DNA of 57,564 nt from Actinomycetaceae bacterium (lineage in GTDB: Bacteria > Actinomycetota > Actinomycetes > Actinomycetales > Actinomycetaceae): NCBI GenBank assembly GCA_030532245.1, contig JAUNLN010000009.1:8901-66464 (forward strand). Reading direction: 5' to 3'. This document shows, piece after piece, positions 49,612 through 57,564 of this stretch. The notes beneath the pieces were generated by a model that saw only the letters and a list, made by a program, of their open reading frames with translations, made no database searches and was not told where the DNA came from. Every line of letters begins with the position of its first letter. The first letter of the stretch is position 1. Made by a program: the position numbers and the translations under genes.

Positions 49612-50910
49612 ATGCGACACCGTTTGCTCGCAGGAGCGGCTGTTTTGTCTTTGTTTGCCCTCACGTTTTCGGGCGTGAGCGCGTTTGGTGATGAGCGCGA
49701 TGATTGGGTGGATAAGCAGCAGCAGGCTGAGAACGAGCGCGCCGAGCTTGAGGAACATATTGCCGGCTTGGATGATGAGCTGAAGGAGTTGTACCGCAAG
49801 CTTGATGAGGTTCGTCGTGATATTCCGCTTGCCCAGTCGGAGCTAGCTGCCGCGGAGGCGAAGTACCAGTCGGCTCAGCGTGAGCTTGAGCAGGTTACTG
49901 ACCGGTTGAATGTGGCGATTGAGGATAAGGCTCGTATTGATGAGGAGATTGCGAAGGCGAATGAGGAGTCGACGCAGTCTCGTCAGGGTATTTCGCTGAT
50001 GGTGCGCGAGGTTTATCGTTCGGGCGATTATTCTGCTTCGCCGCTGGTTATTGCGATGACTTCGAAGTCTACGGCTGATATTTCGGAGCGTACGGCGAGT
50101 GCGCAGACGATGGCTGTGGCGCAGTCGCGAGCACTGTTTACCGCGCAGGAGAGTCTGGCGGTTGAGAAGAACAGGGCGGCGCGTCAGGAGGCTTTGACCG
50201 AGCGTATTTCGAAGTTGCAGGAGAAGGCGCAGGCGGCCGAGCAGGCGGCGGCGAGTGCGCGGATGCTTTCGGAGCAGAAGCTGGGCGAGCTTCAGACTCT
50301 TGAGGCGAGTGAGACTAAGCGTGCGGGGGACGTGGAGAAGGTGAAGGACAAGGCGAAGCAGCAGCTTGCTGAGTCTGAACGGGCCTTCGAGGTTGCCCGC
50401 GCGAATATTGCGCGCATTGATGAGGAGAACCGCAAGAACGAGATTGCGTGGCAGCAGAATCAGGCGCAGAATCCGGGTGCGGTTTACCCCGGTGGCACGG
50501 TGCCGACGAGCGGATTGTTTGGTTATCCGCTTCCGCAGGTGTATCCGGTGACGTCTCCGTTTGGCTATCGTTTCCACCCGATTTATGAGCAGTGGCGTCT
50601 GCATTCGGGTATTGATTACGGTGTGCCGTGTGGTGTGCCGACGCTTGCGACGGCGAATGGTGTTGTTACTGCGGTGTCGTACAACCAGATTTCGGGTAAC
50701 TACGTGACTCTCAACTACGGCATTGTGGGCGGTAATTCGTATCAGACGATGTACCTGCATCTGCAGGGCACTGCGGTTAGTGTGGGTCAGACTGTTTCGC
50801 GCGGCCAGGTTGTCGGCTATGTGGGTACGACGGGTAGTTCGACTGGTTGTCACCTGCATTTTGAGCTGATTCGTAATGGCGTGGAGGTTGACGCTCGCAA
50901 CTACATGTAG
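49612..50910 (+). CDS. Secreted coiled-coil LytM (M23) protein, FtsEX target
   Basis: 432 residues. Signal peptide (MRHRLLAGAAVLSLFALTFS, cleavage near Ala-Phe-Gly), then a long coiled coil (residues ~28-275, rich in Glu, Ala and Lys), then an M23 domain (~310-430) with WRLHSGIDYG and TGCHLHFE. The His and Asp of HxxxD and the HxH pair are present, so it could be an active endopeptidase rather than only an EnvC-like activator. The layout and position right after ftsX match FtsEX-dependent cell-wall hydrolases or activators. ATG 49612 is preferred (GGGAGG four bases upstream). Confidence 0.88.
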   Translation: MRHRLLAGAAVLSLFALTFSGVSAFGDERDDWVDKQQQAENERAELEEHIAGLDDELKELYRKLDEVRRDIPLAQSELAAAEAKYQSAQRELEQVTDRLNVAIEDKARIDEEIAKANEESTQSRQGISLMVREVYRSGDYSASPLVIAMTSKSTADISERTASAQTMAVAQSRALFTAQESLAVEKNRAARQEALTERISKLQEKAQAAEQAAASARMLSEQKLGELQTLEASETKRAGDVEKVKDKAKQQLAESERAFEVARANIARIDEENRKNEIAWQQNQAQNPGAVYPGGTVPTSGLFGYPLPQVYPVTSPFGYRFHPIYEQWRLHSGIDYGVPCGVPTLATANGVVTAVSYNQISGNYVTLNYGIVGGNSYQTMYLHLQGTAVSVGQTVSRGQVVGYVGTTGSSTGCHLHFELIRNGVEVDARNYM

Positions 50911-50921
50911 CCTGCGCGGTG

Positions 50922-50950
50922 TGCTTGGTGCGGGCGTGTGGTGGTATTCT
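50922..50950 (+). promoter_or_regulatory. Promoter of smpB
   Basis: TGCTTG (50922-50927), 17 bp, then TATTCT (50945-50950) with an upstream TGG extension. The Shine-Dalgarno AAAGGAGG follows at 50961-50968. Confidence 0.45.
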
Positions 50951-50973
50951 GGGCTGTTCGAAAGGAGGCACTG

Positions 50974-51495
50974 ATGGCTAAGTCTGATCAAAAGAAGTTG
51001 ACGCCGGCGCAAAAGGCGAAGGCGGAGGCTGATGAGCTTAAGGTTGTGGCGCGCAATAGGCGTGCGACTCACGATTATTTTATTGAGGACAAGCTTGAGG
51101 TTGGCCTCGTCTTGACGGGCACGGAGGTGAAGGCTCTGCGTATGGGCAGGGCGTCGCTTTCTGAGGCTTGGGTTGAGATTTATGAGGGTGAGGCGTGGCT
51201 GCGCCAGGCTAATATTCCGGAGTATTTCCTGGGAACCTGGACGAATCACGCGCCTACTCGCAAGCGCAAGCTGCTCATGCATCGTGATGAGATTTTGAAG
51301 TGGGGTATGAAGTCTCAGGCGAAGGGCTACACGATTGTGCCGCTGGAGCTGTATTTCATTAAGGGCCGCGCGAAGCTGATGATTGGCCTTGGCCGCGGTA
51401 AGCAGCAGTGGGATAAGCGCCAGGCTCTGCGTGAGGCTCAGGATAAGCGCGAGGCTCAGCGCGAGATGCAGCGCTACGCGAAGGGCATCCGCTAG
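50974..51495 (+). CDS. smpB: tmRNA-binding protein SmpB
   Basis: A 173-residue SmpB needed for tmRNA-dependent rescue of stalled ribosomes. Signatures: NRRATHDYFIEDKLEVGLVLTGTEVKALR, GRASLSEAWVEI, and the basic C-terminal helix RGKQQWDKRQ. A 20-residue Lys/Ala-rich extension precedes the core. ATG 50974 has a perfect AAAGGAGG. No tmRNA gene follows in the next 120 bp, so ssrA lies elsewhere. Confidence 0.96.
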   Translation: MAKSDQKKLTPAQKAKAEADELKVVARNRRATHDYFIEDKLEVGLVLTGTEVKALRMGRASLSEAWVEIYEGEAWLRQANIPEYFLGTWTNHAPTRKRKLLMHRDEILKWGMKSQAKGYTIVPLELYFIKGRAKLMIGLGRGKQQWDKRQALREAQDKREAQREMQRYAKGIR

Positions 51496-51572
51496 TCTTC
51501 CGACAGCCTAGCCAGCCTCCAAAAGCACCAGGTAGGCCGCCTACGCCCGTAGCCGCTAGTCCTTTAAACAAT

Positions 51573-51608
51573 AAGAATGTCCGACCGCGCTCGCGGCCGG
51601 ACATTCTT
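51573..51608. terminator. Bidirectional terminator, smpB / BCCT
   Basis: AAGAATGTCCG (51573-51583) pairs with CGGACATTCTT (51598-51608), with an inner CCGCG/CGCGG stem after one mismatch. T-rich downstream on the plus strand. Confidence 0.9.
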
Positions 51609-51620
51609 TTATCGGTGAGA

Positions 51621-53399
51621 TTACTTCTTATGCCTGTCTGCGCGCACCGCGTGGCGTAGGGCGGCGTTGCGGCGTTTGACGGCTTCGCGTTCGCGCGCGT
51701 GCCTGCGTTCAACGGCGAGTTGGCGTTGGAAGGCTTCTTGCGAGCGCTGGTCGAGGTAGACCACGTCGCTTCTTAGGTCTTTGACGATCGCGAACATGAG
51801 GGCGACTACGACGAAGAGGAACGGCGTCGCAGCCACGATGGTCACCGATTGAATGTTTGAGAGGGCTTCGTTTCCTCCAGAGACGAGGAGGGTGAGGCCG
51901 ATCGCGGCGGTGAGCAGGCCCCACAGGCCGGCGAGCCAGGGTGAGGCGTTGGAGCGGCCGCCTTGGGAGATGGATGCCATGACGGTGGAGGCGGAGTCGG
52001 CGGAGGTGATGAAGAACGTGGAGAGTAGAACCACGGCTACGATGCCGAAGAAGAAGCCGCCGGGCAGGGTGTGGAGGAGGTTGAACAGCTGGCTTTCGGC
52101 GGTGCCGTCTCCGTAGATGGAGTTGCCGTTCGACTCGAGGAAGATGGCGGTGCCGCCGAAGATGGCGAACCAGACGGTTGAGAGGCCGGCGGGTACGAGC
52201 ATTACGCCGAGGCTGAATTCGCGGATGGTGCGTCCGCGCGAGATGCGGGCGATGAACATGCCGACGAAGGGGGACCAGGAGATCCACCACGCCCAGTAGA
52301 AGATGGTCCATCCGGAGAGCCAGGGGCCGGCGGTGCCGTCTGCGGAGGCGGCGGTGCGTCCTGCCATTTCGAAGAATTGTGAGAGGTAGGCGCCTACTGA
52401 GCCGGGGAGGAGGTTGAGCTGTGCGATGGTCGGGCCGAGGATGAACACGGCGATGGCGAGCACGGCTGCGAGGATCATGTTGGCGTTGGAGAGGTAGCGG
52501 ATGCCTCGTCCGACTCCCGACATTGCGGAGATGAGGAACGCGAGCGTTAGTACGGCGACGATGCTGATGATGAGGCCGGTGCCGGGGTTTTGCACGAGGC
52601 CGGCGGTTGTGAGGCCGGCGCGGATTTGGAGGGCGCCTAGGCCAAGGGAGGTTGCGGTGCCGAATACGGTTGCGAAGATGGAGAGCGCGTCGATGGTTTT
52701 GCCGACGGCTCCGTTTGCGTGGCGTTCGCCGATGAGGGGGATGAACGCGGACGAGATGAGTTGGCGTCTACCCACTCGGTAGGTGGAGTAGGCGATGGCG
52801 AGGCCGACGATGGCGTACATGGCCCACGGGTGTAGTGTCCAGTGGAACATGGCGGTGGCCATTGCGGTGCCGACTTCTCGGGGTTGGTGGAGGGGCACGC
52901 CGTCGCGGTAGAAGGCGAGGGGCTCGGATGCGCCGTAGAACATGAGGCCGATGCCCATGCCGGCGGCGAACATCATGGCGATCCAGGATTTGTTTGAAAA
53001 TTCGGGTTGCTCGTTTGCGGCTCCGAGGCGGATTGTGCCGAATTTGGATGCGGCAATAACGATTACGAAAACTACGAAGATGGTTGAGAAGAGTACGAAT
53101 GCCCAGCCGAGGTTGTCGAGTACCCAGGTGAGCATGGCTCCAGCTGTTGCTTCGAAGCTGCTGGGCCGGCTGAGGCCCCAGATGACGATTGCGACTATGA
53201 GCGTCATCGCCGGTGCGACTACCTGCCAGCTGATGGAGGCGTCGTCGGTTTCGGAGGCTAGTTCAACGGGATCTTCTTCGAGATCGGCGGCGTTGATTTC
53301 TTGTTCTACGGAGAGGAGCGCTGCTAGTTCAGAGGTTGCAGAAGAGTCGGCGTCTAATGGTTTACTTGGTTGTCTATCTGTATTGTCGTTATTCTCCAT
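51621..53399 (-). CDS. BCCT-family betaine/choline transporter
   Basis: A 592-residue transporter with twelve expected helices. Family motifs include [19 protein letters not shown] and the Trp-rich [19 protein letters not shown] followed by RGRTIREF. A 50-residue acidic cytosolic N-terminus and a charged, Arg-rich C-terminus resemble the osmosensing tails of BetP. The GMGIGL motif with Met-Gly-Ile-Gly is the form found in Na+-coupled betaine transporters. Likely role: uptake of compatible solutes at high osmolarity. Start ATG with a weak GGAAG upstream. It is divergent from a DNA-binding regulator. Confidence 0.92.
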   Translation of the reverse strand: MENNDNTDRQPSKPLDADSSATSELAALLSVEQEINAADLEEDPVELASETDDASISWQVVAPAMTLIVAIVIWGLSRPSSFEATAGAMLTWVLDNLGWAFVLFSTIFVVFVIVIAASKFGTIRLGAANEQPEFSNKSWIAMMFAAGMGIGLMFYGASEPLAFYRDGVPLHQPREVGTAMATAMFHWTLHPWAMYAIVGLAIAYSTYRVGRRQLISSAFIPLIGERHANGAVGKTIDALSIFATVFGTATSLGLGALQIRAGLTTAGLVQNPGTGLIISIVAVLTLAFLISAMSGVGRGIRYLSNANMILAAVLAIAVFILGPTIAQLNLLPGSVGAYLSQFFEMAGRTAASADGTAGPWLSGWTIFYWAWWISWSPFVGMFIARISRGRTIREFSLGVMLVPAGLSTVWFAIFGGTAIFLESNGNSIYGDGTAESQLFNLLHTLPGGFFFGIVAVVLLSTFFITSADSASTVMASISQGGRSNASPWLAGLWGLLTAAIGLTLLVSGGNEALSNIQSVTIVAATPFLFVVVALMFAIVKDLRSDVVYLDQRSQEAFQRQLAVERRHAREREAVKRRNAALRHAVRADRHKK

Positions 53400-53585
53400 G
53401 CTTCCATTTGTTCAAATTTGGGCAAAACGCGCTACTTTTCGGCGTGTTTTATGCGGTATCTCTCGCTTTTGGTGAATTTTGCGCGAATTAGTTCAGGATG
53501 CGTTAACCCAGGATGTCTATACTCTTGGAAACTCCTTTACAATAGAGGCACGTTTTTTGCGTGGAGAGTGATGGGGGAGAGTGAC

Positions 53586-54281
53586 GTGAGTTCTGGCCCG
53601 CGACCTACGAGTGAGTTGACGGATGCGTCGAAGTTGGTGACGCCGCAGCAGGCGCGTGTGCTTGAGTTGCTTGTTACGAAGCCGTCTGGTTTTACTGCTG
53701 CGGAGATTGGCAAGGAACTGTCTGTCCACGTGAATACTGTTCGCGAGCATTTGGATGAGTTGATTGGGCGCGGTTTGGTGCGTTCGAAGCGCGCTCCTGG
53801 CTATTCGGGTATGGGGCGTCCGCGTCTTGTTTATGTGCCGCTTGTGCCGCGCGCGGATGCGGTGACGACTCATTTTGTCTCGCTTTTGCAGGCTGCGATT
53901 GAGATGAACGACTCGGAGGAGTCGGATTGGCAGTTTGCCCGCAAGTGGGGTCGTGAGTGGGCGAGGGTGCTACTTGCGCAGGGTGAGGTTCCGCAGACGG
54001 AGGAGCCGCTTGATCTGATTGTTGAGCAGATGACGGTGCTTGGTTTCGCGCCGACGGTTGATGGTGATGTGGTGAGTTTGCACCGCTGTCCGCTACTGCC
54101 GGCGAGCGGTACGATGCCTGAGTCGATTTGTCAGATTCACGGCGGCATGATTGAGGAGGTGCTCCGCGCGCGCGATGAGGATGCGCAGGTGGAGATTGTG
54201 CCGTTTACGGGTTGCGGTACTTGCACGGTGAGGCTTCTCACGAAGGAGGAGTCGGCTGGCTCCTCCTCTTCGGCTGACTGA
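53586..54281 (+). CDS. HTH regulator with C-terminal cysteine cluster
   Basis: 231 residues. The N-terminal winged helix has SGFTAAEIGKELSVHVNTVR followed by EHLDELIGRGLV and a GMGRPRLVYV wing, as in SufR-like and ArsR-like proteins. The C-terminal domain has four cysteines in the pattern C-x13-C-x27-C-x2-C (HRCPLLP, SICQIH, GCGTC), which could bind an Fe-S cluster or metal. GTG 53586 is chosen because GGGGGAG lies six bases upstream; ATG 53571 is the alternative. Divergent from the BCCT transporter, so it might regulate it, though the sensor type suggests redox or metal control. No operator was identified. Confidence 0.8.
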   Translation: MSSGPRPTSELTDASKLVTPQQARVLELLVTKPSGFTAAEIGKELSVHVNTVREHLDELIGRGLVRSKRAPGYSGMGRPRLVYVPLVPRADAVTTHFVSLLQAAIEMNDSEESDWQFARKWGREWARVLLAQGEVPQTEEPLDLIVEQMTVLGFAPTVDGDVVSLHRCPLLPASGTMPESICQIHGGMIEEVLRARDEDAQVEIVPFTGCGTCTVRLLTKEESAGSSSSAD

Positions 54282-54474
54282 TTGCGCGGCAGCTGGAGGT
54301 TACGCGCGGGAGCGCGCGAATAAGAACCCGCCCATGCTGTCTGCATAAGCGTGTTTGTGGCGCCTTTGTTTGAGCCCGGTTTGTTGGCTTCCTGTTGTGG
54401 TCGCCGGCGCTTGCCGTTAGGTTGGAAGCTCGAACGTTCGTTAAATCACGGCCCGATCCGTAGAGGAGATGAAA

Positions 54475-54717
54475 ATGAAGATTCGTATGATTGGTGCTTT
54501 TTCCGCGTTGGCTCTCACCACCGCACTAGGACTTTCCGCGTGTGCTGATGATCCGTCGGACGATGAAGTGGTTGATGAAACTACCGTCGTAACTCAGCAG
54601 GACGATCAGGGTGACGACCAAGGTGATGACGATCAGGACGACCGTGGCGACGACCAGGACGATGATGGCAACGATGACGGTGACGACGATGGAGACGACG
54701 GGGATGACGACAAGTAG
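54475..54717 (+). CDS. Asp-rich small lipoprotein
   Basis: An 80-residue lipoprotein. Signal KIRMIGAFSALALTTALG ends in the lipobox LSAC, so the mature part is anchored outside the membrane. After the Cys, 29 of 57 residues are Asp, arranged in repeats of Gly/Gln-Asp-Asp units. The ATG at 54475 has AGAGGAG six bases upstream. I recognise no family; such a tail could bind Ca2+ or other cations or simply give negative surface charge. A strong terminator follows. Confidence 0.75.
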   Translation: MKIRMIGAFSALALTTALGLSACADDPSDDEVVDETTVVTQQDDQGDDQGDDDQDDRGDDQDDDGNDDGDDDGDDGDDDK

Positions 54718-54742
54718 TCGTTAGCTCCCACCTCCTGTGAGA

Positions 54743-54777
54743 ACCCGCCCCTGGCTAGCTGATAGCCAGGGGCGGGT
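54743..54777 (+). terminator. Terminator of the Asp-rich lipoprotein gene
   Basis: A 15-bp perfect stem, ACCCGCCCCTGGCTA (54743-54757) with its complement (54763-54777), 5-nt loop, T-containing tail. Confidence 0.88.
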
Positions 54778-55205
54778 CTGTCTTTGCGAGTGCTTGAACT
54801 GCATTCGCGCGTGGTGAGCTAGGCTTAGAGGCGCAGTTGCCGACTATCGGCGCTGTGTAGCCGGTATTTGCGCGGAAAGCCTCGGAAAACACCCCGCAAA
54901 TTCGGGTAATGAAAAATGTTTACTCTTGGTTTGCACCTCTTTTTATAAAATCAAAAAGATTTGAAATATAAACGTAAATATATTTTGAAAAATATTAAAA
55001 ACGTTAGTTTGTTAATTTGCGCATTTAATTTGGTGATCCAGCTACGTGCAGATCCGTGCCGAAAACCTACCGCTTGAACCAACGTGCGAGGCGTGTGGTG
55101 AGAAGTTCGAGCTGGTAGCCTTCTTGTGGCCTGTGCGTTGGAGCGGGGCTCGCGGTCTTTGTTTCGTGCCTGTTTGAGGCCTTGTGGAGCGTTGGAGGAG
55201 CAGTG
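54778..55205. other. Gene-free gap with an AT-rich island
   Basis: No plausible gene is seen on either strand. From about 54905 to 55035 the composition falls sharply to AT-rich, with short inverted repeats such as TCTTTTT/AAAAAGA (54938-54944 and 54953-54959) and an imperfect palindrome around 54977-54996. The flanks have normal composition. It could be a regulatory region for mobA, a binding region for a nucleoid protein or a remnant of transferred DNA; nothing decides between these. Confidence 0.5.
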
Positions 55206-55802
55206 GTGTCGGTGGTTCCAGAAGCGGTGGTGATTCTTGCCGGAGGAACGGCCGTGCGGCTGGGCGGAGTGTCAAAGCCGGACTATAAGGTTGGCGCGAG
55301 GCGCCTCATCGACATCGTGTTCGACGAGCTGGATACCGCTGGTTTTAGCGGAATCCCAGTGGTCGTAGCGCCTTCAAAGTTGGATGTGCGCGGAGGAGTG
55401 CGCCTGACTTTGGAGGACCCGCCCCACGGTGGTCCGCTCGCTGGCGTTGCCGCGGGAGTGGCCGCGCTGTCGGATTTGCCTGACGACGCGATCGTTGGGT
55501 TGATGACGTGTGACGCCCCTCTATCGCCGCGTCTTTGGGGCAGGCTTTGCGCGCAGTTGCGCGAGTTTGAGGCGGCTGTGCCCGTGTCTGCAGATGAGGA
55601 GGCGTGGCCGCAGTTTCTGCATGGCTGCTACCGCCTGGGTGTGCTGCGCTCTCGGCCGAGCGCGCGCAACACTTCGATCAAGCGCGGGTTTGCAGACGTG
55701 CTCGCTGCGAAGGTTCCGGACGTGGAGCGCTTTTGCATCGATGTGGATACGCCCGAGGATGCGCGAGAACTCGCGAAAAGGTTAGGGGAGGGTACTGCCT
55801 AA
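55206..55802 (+). CDS. mobA: MobA-like molybdenum cofactor nucleotidyltransferase
   Basis: A 198-residue NTP-transferase. The nucleotide-binding loop is LAGGTAVRLGGVSKPDYKVG (MobA LAGGxxxRxGG.K type), followed by GPLAGVAAG and a CDAPL metal-binding motif. MobA attaches GMP to molybdopterin to make the guanine dinucleotide cofactor used by nitrate reductase and related enzymes. GTG 55206 has GGAGGAG five bases upstream. A Mog/MoaB gene follows convergently, and narK after it, supporting a link to nitrate respiration or assimilation. Confidence 0.83.
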   Translation: MSVVPEAVVILAGGTAVRLGGVSKPDYKVGARRLIDIVFDELDTAGFSGIPVVVAPSKLDVRGGVRLTLEDPPHGGPLAGVAAGVAALSDLPDDAIVGLMTCDAPLSPRLWGRLCAQLREFEAAVPVSADEEAWPQFLHGCYRLGVLRSRPSARNTSIKRGFADVLAAKVPDVERFCIDVDTPEDARELAKRLGEGTA

Positions 55803-55900
55803 TCTTCTCGTAGTCGCACCTGACGCAGTCTCAGGTCGGTGCTGCGAGTTCCCAAGACTCGCGGGTGGGTAGATTTGCGCGTCGAATGGTGCTTGTATCC

Positions 55901-55935
55901 AAAAGTCCGCGAGACTGCAGCCTCGCGGACTTTTT
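55901..55935. terminator. Bidirectional terminator, mobA / mog
   Basis: AAAAGTCCGCGAG (55901-55913) pairs with CTCGCGGACTTTT (55922-55934), 8-nt loop, followed by another T. It serves both convergent genes. Confidence 0.9.
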
Positions 55936-55982
55936 GCGCCGAATTGCGAAGGAGCACCTCGCGCGCGAAGTGCCCCTGCCAG

Positions 55983-56489
55983 TTACGCCTCGGTTTGGTC
56001 CATCTGTTCGTAGATGTAGTGAAGTAGTGGAAGAAGCACTCGGAGCGCGTCTTTAACGCCGCCGCTAGAGCTGGGGCAGTTCACGATCACCGCGCCCTTC
56101 GACGTGCGTGAGGTGACGCCAACTACCGCGCGTGAAAGCACTGCTTGAGGCGTGTTCTTGAGGCCTTCAGCGCGGATTTGCTCCGCGATGCCGGGTAGTT
56201 CGGCGTCGCAAATAGCGAGAGTGGTTTCTGGAACAATGTTGCGCGCTGAAATGCCGGTGGAGCCAACCGTAACGATTAGGCGGGCTCCGGCGTCGCGCGC
56301 CCTGTCGAATTCTCGGCGCAGAGGGGCGGCGAGGTCGTCAATGACTACGTCGCTGATAGCCGGGATGCCAGCTTTTTCGAGCATCTCGGTTGCTTTTTGT
56401 GCGCCCGAAGGCGGCTTCACTCCCGAAACAACGCGAGAGTCGACGGTGATGATCGCCGCTTTGATGTCTGGAAGCTGGGGTTCGTTCAT
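55983..56489 (-). CDS. mog: MogA/MoaB-type molybdopterin adenylyltransferase
   Basis: A 168-residue MoCF-domain protein. Core motifs are AAIITVDSRVV, VTVGSTGISARNIVPETT and VNCPSSSGGVKDAL. The family adenylates molybdopterin before molybdate insertion. The usual loop has GGTG; here it is GSTG (one Gly to Ser), probably tolerated. ATG 56489 has AAGGAG eight bases upstream. It is divergent from narK, sharing a 240-bp control region with an exact 11-bp direct repeat. Confidence 0.88.
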   Translation of the reverse strand: MNEPQLPDIKAAIITVDSRVVSGVKPPSGAQKATEMLEKAGIPAISDVVIDDLAAPLRREFDRARDAGARLIVTVGSTGISARNIVPETTLAICDAELPGIAEQIRAEGLKNTPQAVLSRAVVGVTSRTSKGAVIVNCPSSSGGVKDALRVLLPLLHYIYEQMDQTEA

Positions 56490-56563
56490 TATGAGCACTC
56501 CTTTAAACCGGATAATTCCATTTTAATACCGCGGATGTTAACTAATTGCCTTAATTCGCCTGT

Positions 56564-56707
56564 GATCGGCGCCACTAGTTGATACTCTATTTATACAGAA
56601 AATCCCCGTGTTTACGCGGTTTTCGTGTCGGTGTTGACAATTTTTTAATCGTCTACACAAAAACAATACGAAAGTTGCTATTTTCAAAACATATTTGATC
56701 GGCGCCA
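56564..56707. promoter_or_regulatory. mog-narK control region with direct repeat
   Basis: GATCGGCGCCA occurs exactly at 56564-56574 and again at 56697-56707. A consensus -35 TTGACA for narK lies between them at 56634-56639, though the -10 is unclear. The repeats may be binding sites for a nitrate, oxygen or molybdate regulator; this is inference. Confidence 0.45.
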
Positions 56708-56729
56708 AAGAAAGTCGGCGAGGAGAGAA

Positions 56730-57564
56730 ATGTCAGATGTAGTTAAACAGTTAGATGCTTCCGGAAAGGTCTTAAAAAACTGGAACCCGGAAGACCCGAA
56801 CCAGTGGAGTTCGAAGATCGCGTGGACGACCCTCGTAATCTCAACCTACTCCATGATTCTCGCATTCTGCGTGTGGTTCTTGGTTTCGGCACTGGCGCCG
56901 AAGCTGAACGAGATCGGTTTTGAACTAACCGCAGCCCAGTTGTACTGGCTGGCTGCGATGCCGGGCTTGTCCGGTGGTTTGATCCGCCTCATCTACACGT
57001 TCTTGCCGCCGGTGATCGGTACCCGCAAGCTTGTGGGTATTTCGTCGATCCTGTTCACCATCCCGATGTTCGGCTGGTTCTTCGCGGTGCAGGATGTATC
57101 CACTCCCTACTGGTGGCTACTCGTCCTGTCGTTCATGTGTGGCATCGGTGGTGGTTCCTTCTCCGGCTACATGCCGTCGACGGGCTACTTCTTCCCGAAG
57201 CGTCTCGCTGGCACTGCGCTTAACGTTCAGGCCGGTATCGGTAACCTCGGCATGTCGATCATTCAGATGGTCGGCCCGCTCCTCATGGGCTTCTCCCTGT
57301 TTGGCATGACGTGGCTTGCCCCGCAGGCGGACATGTCGGGTAGTGACATTTGGGTTTACAACCCGGCGATTTTCTTCGTTCCGTGGGCGTTCCTCGCGGC
57401 TGTGCTTGCGTTTGCGCTGCTGAAGGATGTTCCGGTGAAGGCGAATATTCGCGAGCAGCTGGATATTTTCTCGAACAAGAACACTTGGTACATGACGCTC
57501 CTGTACGTGATGACGTTCGGCGTATTCTCTGGTGTTTCCGCACAGTTCGGCCTGTTGATTAACA
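56730..57564 (+). CDS. narK: Nitrate/nitrite transporter NarK, 5' part
   Basis: The first 278 codons of an MFS transporter that runs off the window. Six or more helices are visible. NarK-type features include NWNPEDPNQWSSKIAWTTL at the N-terminus, LAAMPGLSGGLIRLIYTFL, and the nitrate signature region GGGSFSGYMPSTGYFFPKR with GLNxQAGIGN-like LNVQAGIGNLG. It exchanges or imports nitrate and nitrite. The ATG has AGGAG four bases upstream. The neighbouring mobA and mog fit a molybdoenzyme nitrate reductase locus that probably continues beyond 57564. Confidence 0.9.
   Translation, partial: MSDVVKQLDASGKVLKNWNPEDPNQWSSKIAWTTLVISTYSMILAFCVWFLVSALAPKLNEIGFELTAAQLYWLAAMPGLSGGLIRLIYTFLPPVIGTRKLVGISSILFTIPMFGWFFAVQDVSTPYWWLLVLSFMCGIGGGSFSGYMPSTGYFFPKRLAGTALNVQAGIGNLGMSIIQMVGPLLMGFSLFGMTWLAPQADMSGSDIWVYNPAIFFVPWAFLAAVLAFALLKDVPVKANIREQLDIFSNKNTWYMTLLYVMTFGVFSGVSAQFGLLIN

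Noticed and set aside
49843-51282. A 479-codon minus-strand open frame opposite the LytM and smpB genes
   Set aside because: Arg/Leu-rich shadow of two well-supported plus-strand genes, with no recognisable domain.
51496-51620. tmRNA gene next to smpB
   Set aside because: The gap is only about 125 bp and holds a terminator, with no tRNA-like ends.
54431-54440. CGAACGTTCG palindrome as a LexA (SOS) box
   Set aside because: Actinobacterial SOS boxes need a four-base spacer between the half-sites; here there is none.
56577-56660. FNR/CRP-type site in front of narK
   Set aside because: Several TTGA sequences occur but no TTGAT-N4-ATCAA palindrome could be found.
1-57564. Mobile elements, prophage or CRISPR
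   Set aside because: No transposase, integrase, phage structural gene or spaced repeat array was seen; gene order is typical of conserved actinobacterial chromosome.

Overview
The window is ordinary, densely packed chromosome from a moderately high-GC Gram-positive actinobacterium. Gene content and order match actinobacterial signatures: adnA-adnB; the Tad cluster with a small pilin-like gene; O-methyltransferase/tatB/mrp; the CBS protein/DUF1003/stress-protein block; lpdA/punA/phosphohexomutase; DUF3117 and DUF3107; prfB-ftsE-ftsX-smpB. The NarK start next to molybdopterin genes suggests nitrate use. An Actinomycetaceae-like organism is my best guess, by inference only. I see no mobile element, prophage, CRISPR array or rRNA. 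One tRNA (Gln, UUG) is present.

Layout. 1-3.8 kb (minus): TetR and MarR regulators and a two-gene ABC-2 type exporter. 3.86-7 kb: tRNA-Gln, then glmU (apparently shortened), prs and rplY. 7.1-18.1 kb: a nucleoside uptake and breakdown island made of a BMP-family lipoprotein, double-NBD ATPase, two permeases, cytidine deaminase, thymidine phosphorylase, a C39-like protein and deoC, facing a convergent phosphohexo/phosphopentomutase and purine nucleoside phosphorylase. Together these can import nucleosides, release bases and turn the pentose phosphates into central metabolites; prs nearby makes PRPP from ribose 5-phosphate. 18.2-25.4 kb: lpdA, LOG-family protein, DUF3117, O-methyltransferase (no usual start codon), tatB, mrp and an OafA-type acyltransferase. 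25.5-31 kb: DUF1003, CBS/MgtE_N protein, general stress protein, Xaa-Pro aminopeptidase, PHP phosphoesterase. 31.2-42.3 kb: DEAD-box helicase, ferritin-like protein, DUF3107, the AdnAB recombination nuclease and a kinase-fold protein that has lost catalytic residues. 42.4-46.8 kb: a seven-gene Tad pilus operon. 46.8-51.5 kb: prfB, ftsE, ftsX, a LytM/coiled-coil murein hydrolase activator, smpB. 51.6-57.6 kb: BCCT transporter, divergent HTH/cysteine regulator, Asp-rich lipoprotein, an AT-rich gap, mobA, mog and the start of narK.

Many genes lack a Shine-Dalgarno sequence and instead have a TAnnnT hexamer 6-8 nt before the start codon, which points to frequent leaderless transcripts. Convergent gene pairs are regularly separated by strong, often bidirectional stem-loop terminators. 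The best leads for new biology are the GlmU without its acetyltransferase half, the methyltransferase with a likely AUC start, the kinase-like protein beside adnAB, the C39-like protein inside the nucleoside operon, and Tad pilin-like proteins without the usual glutamate.
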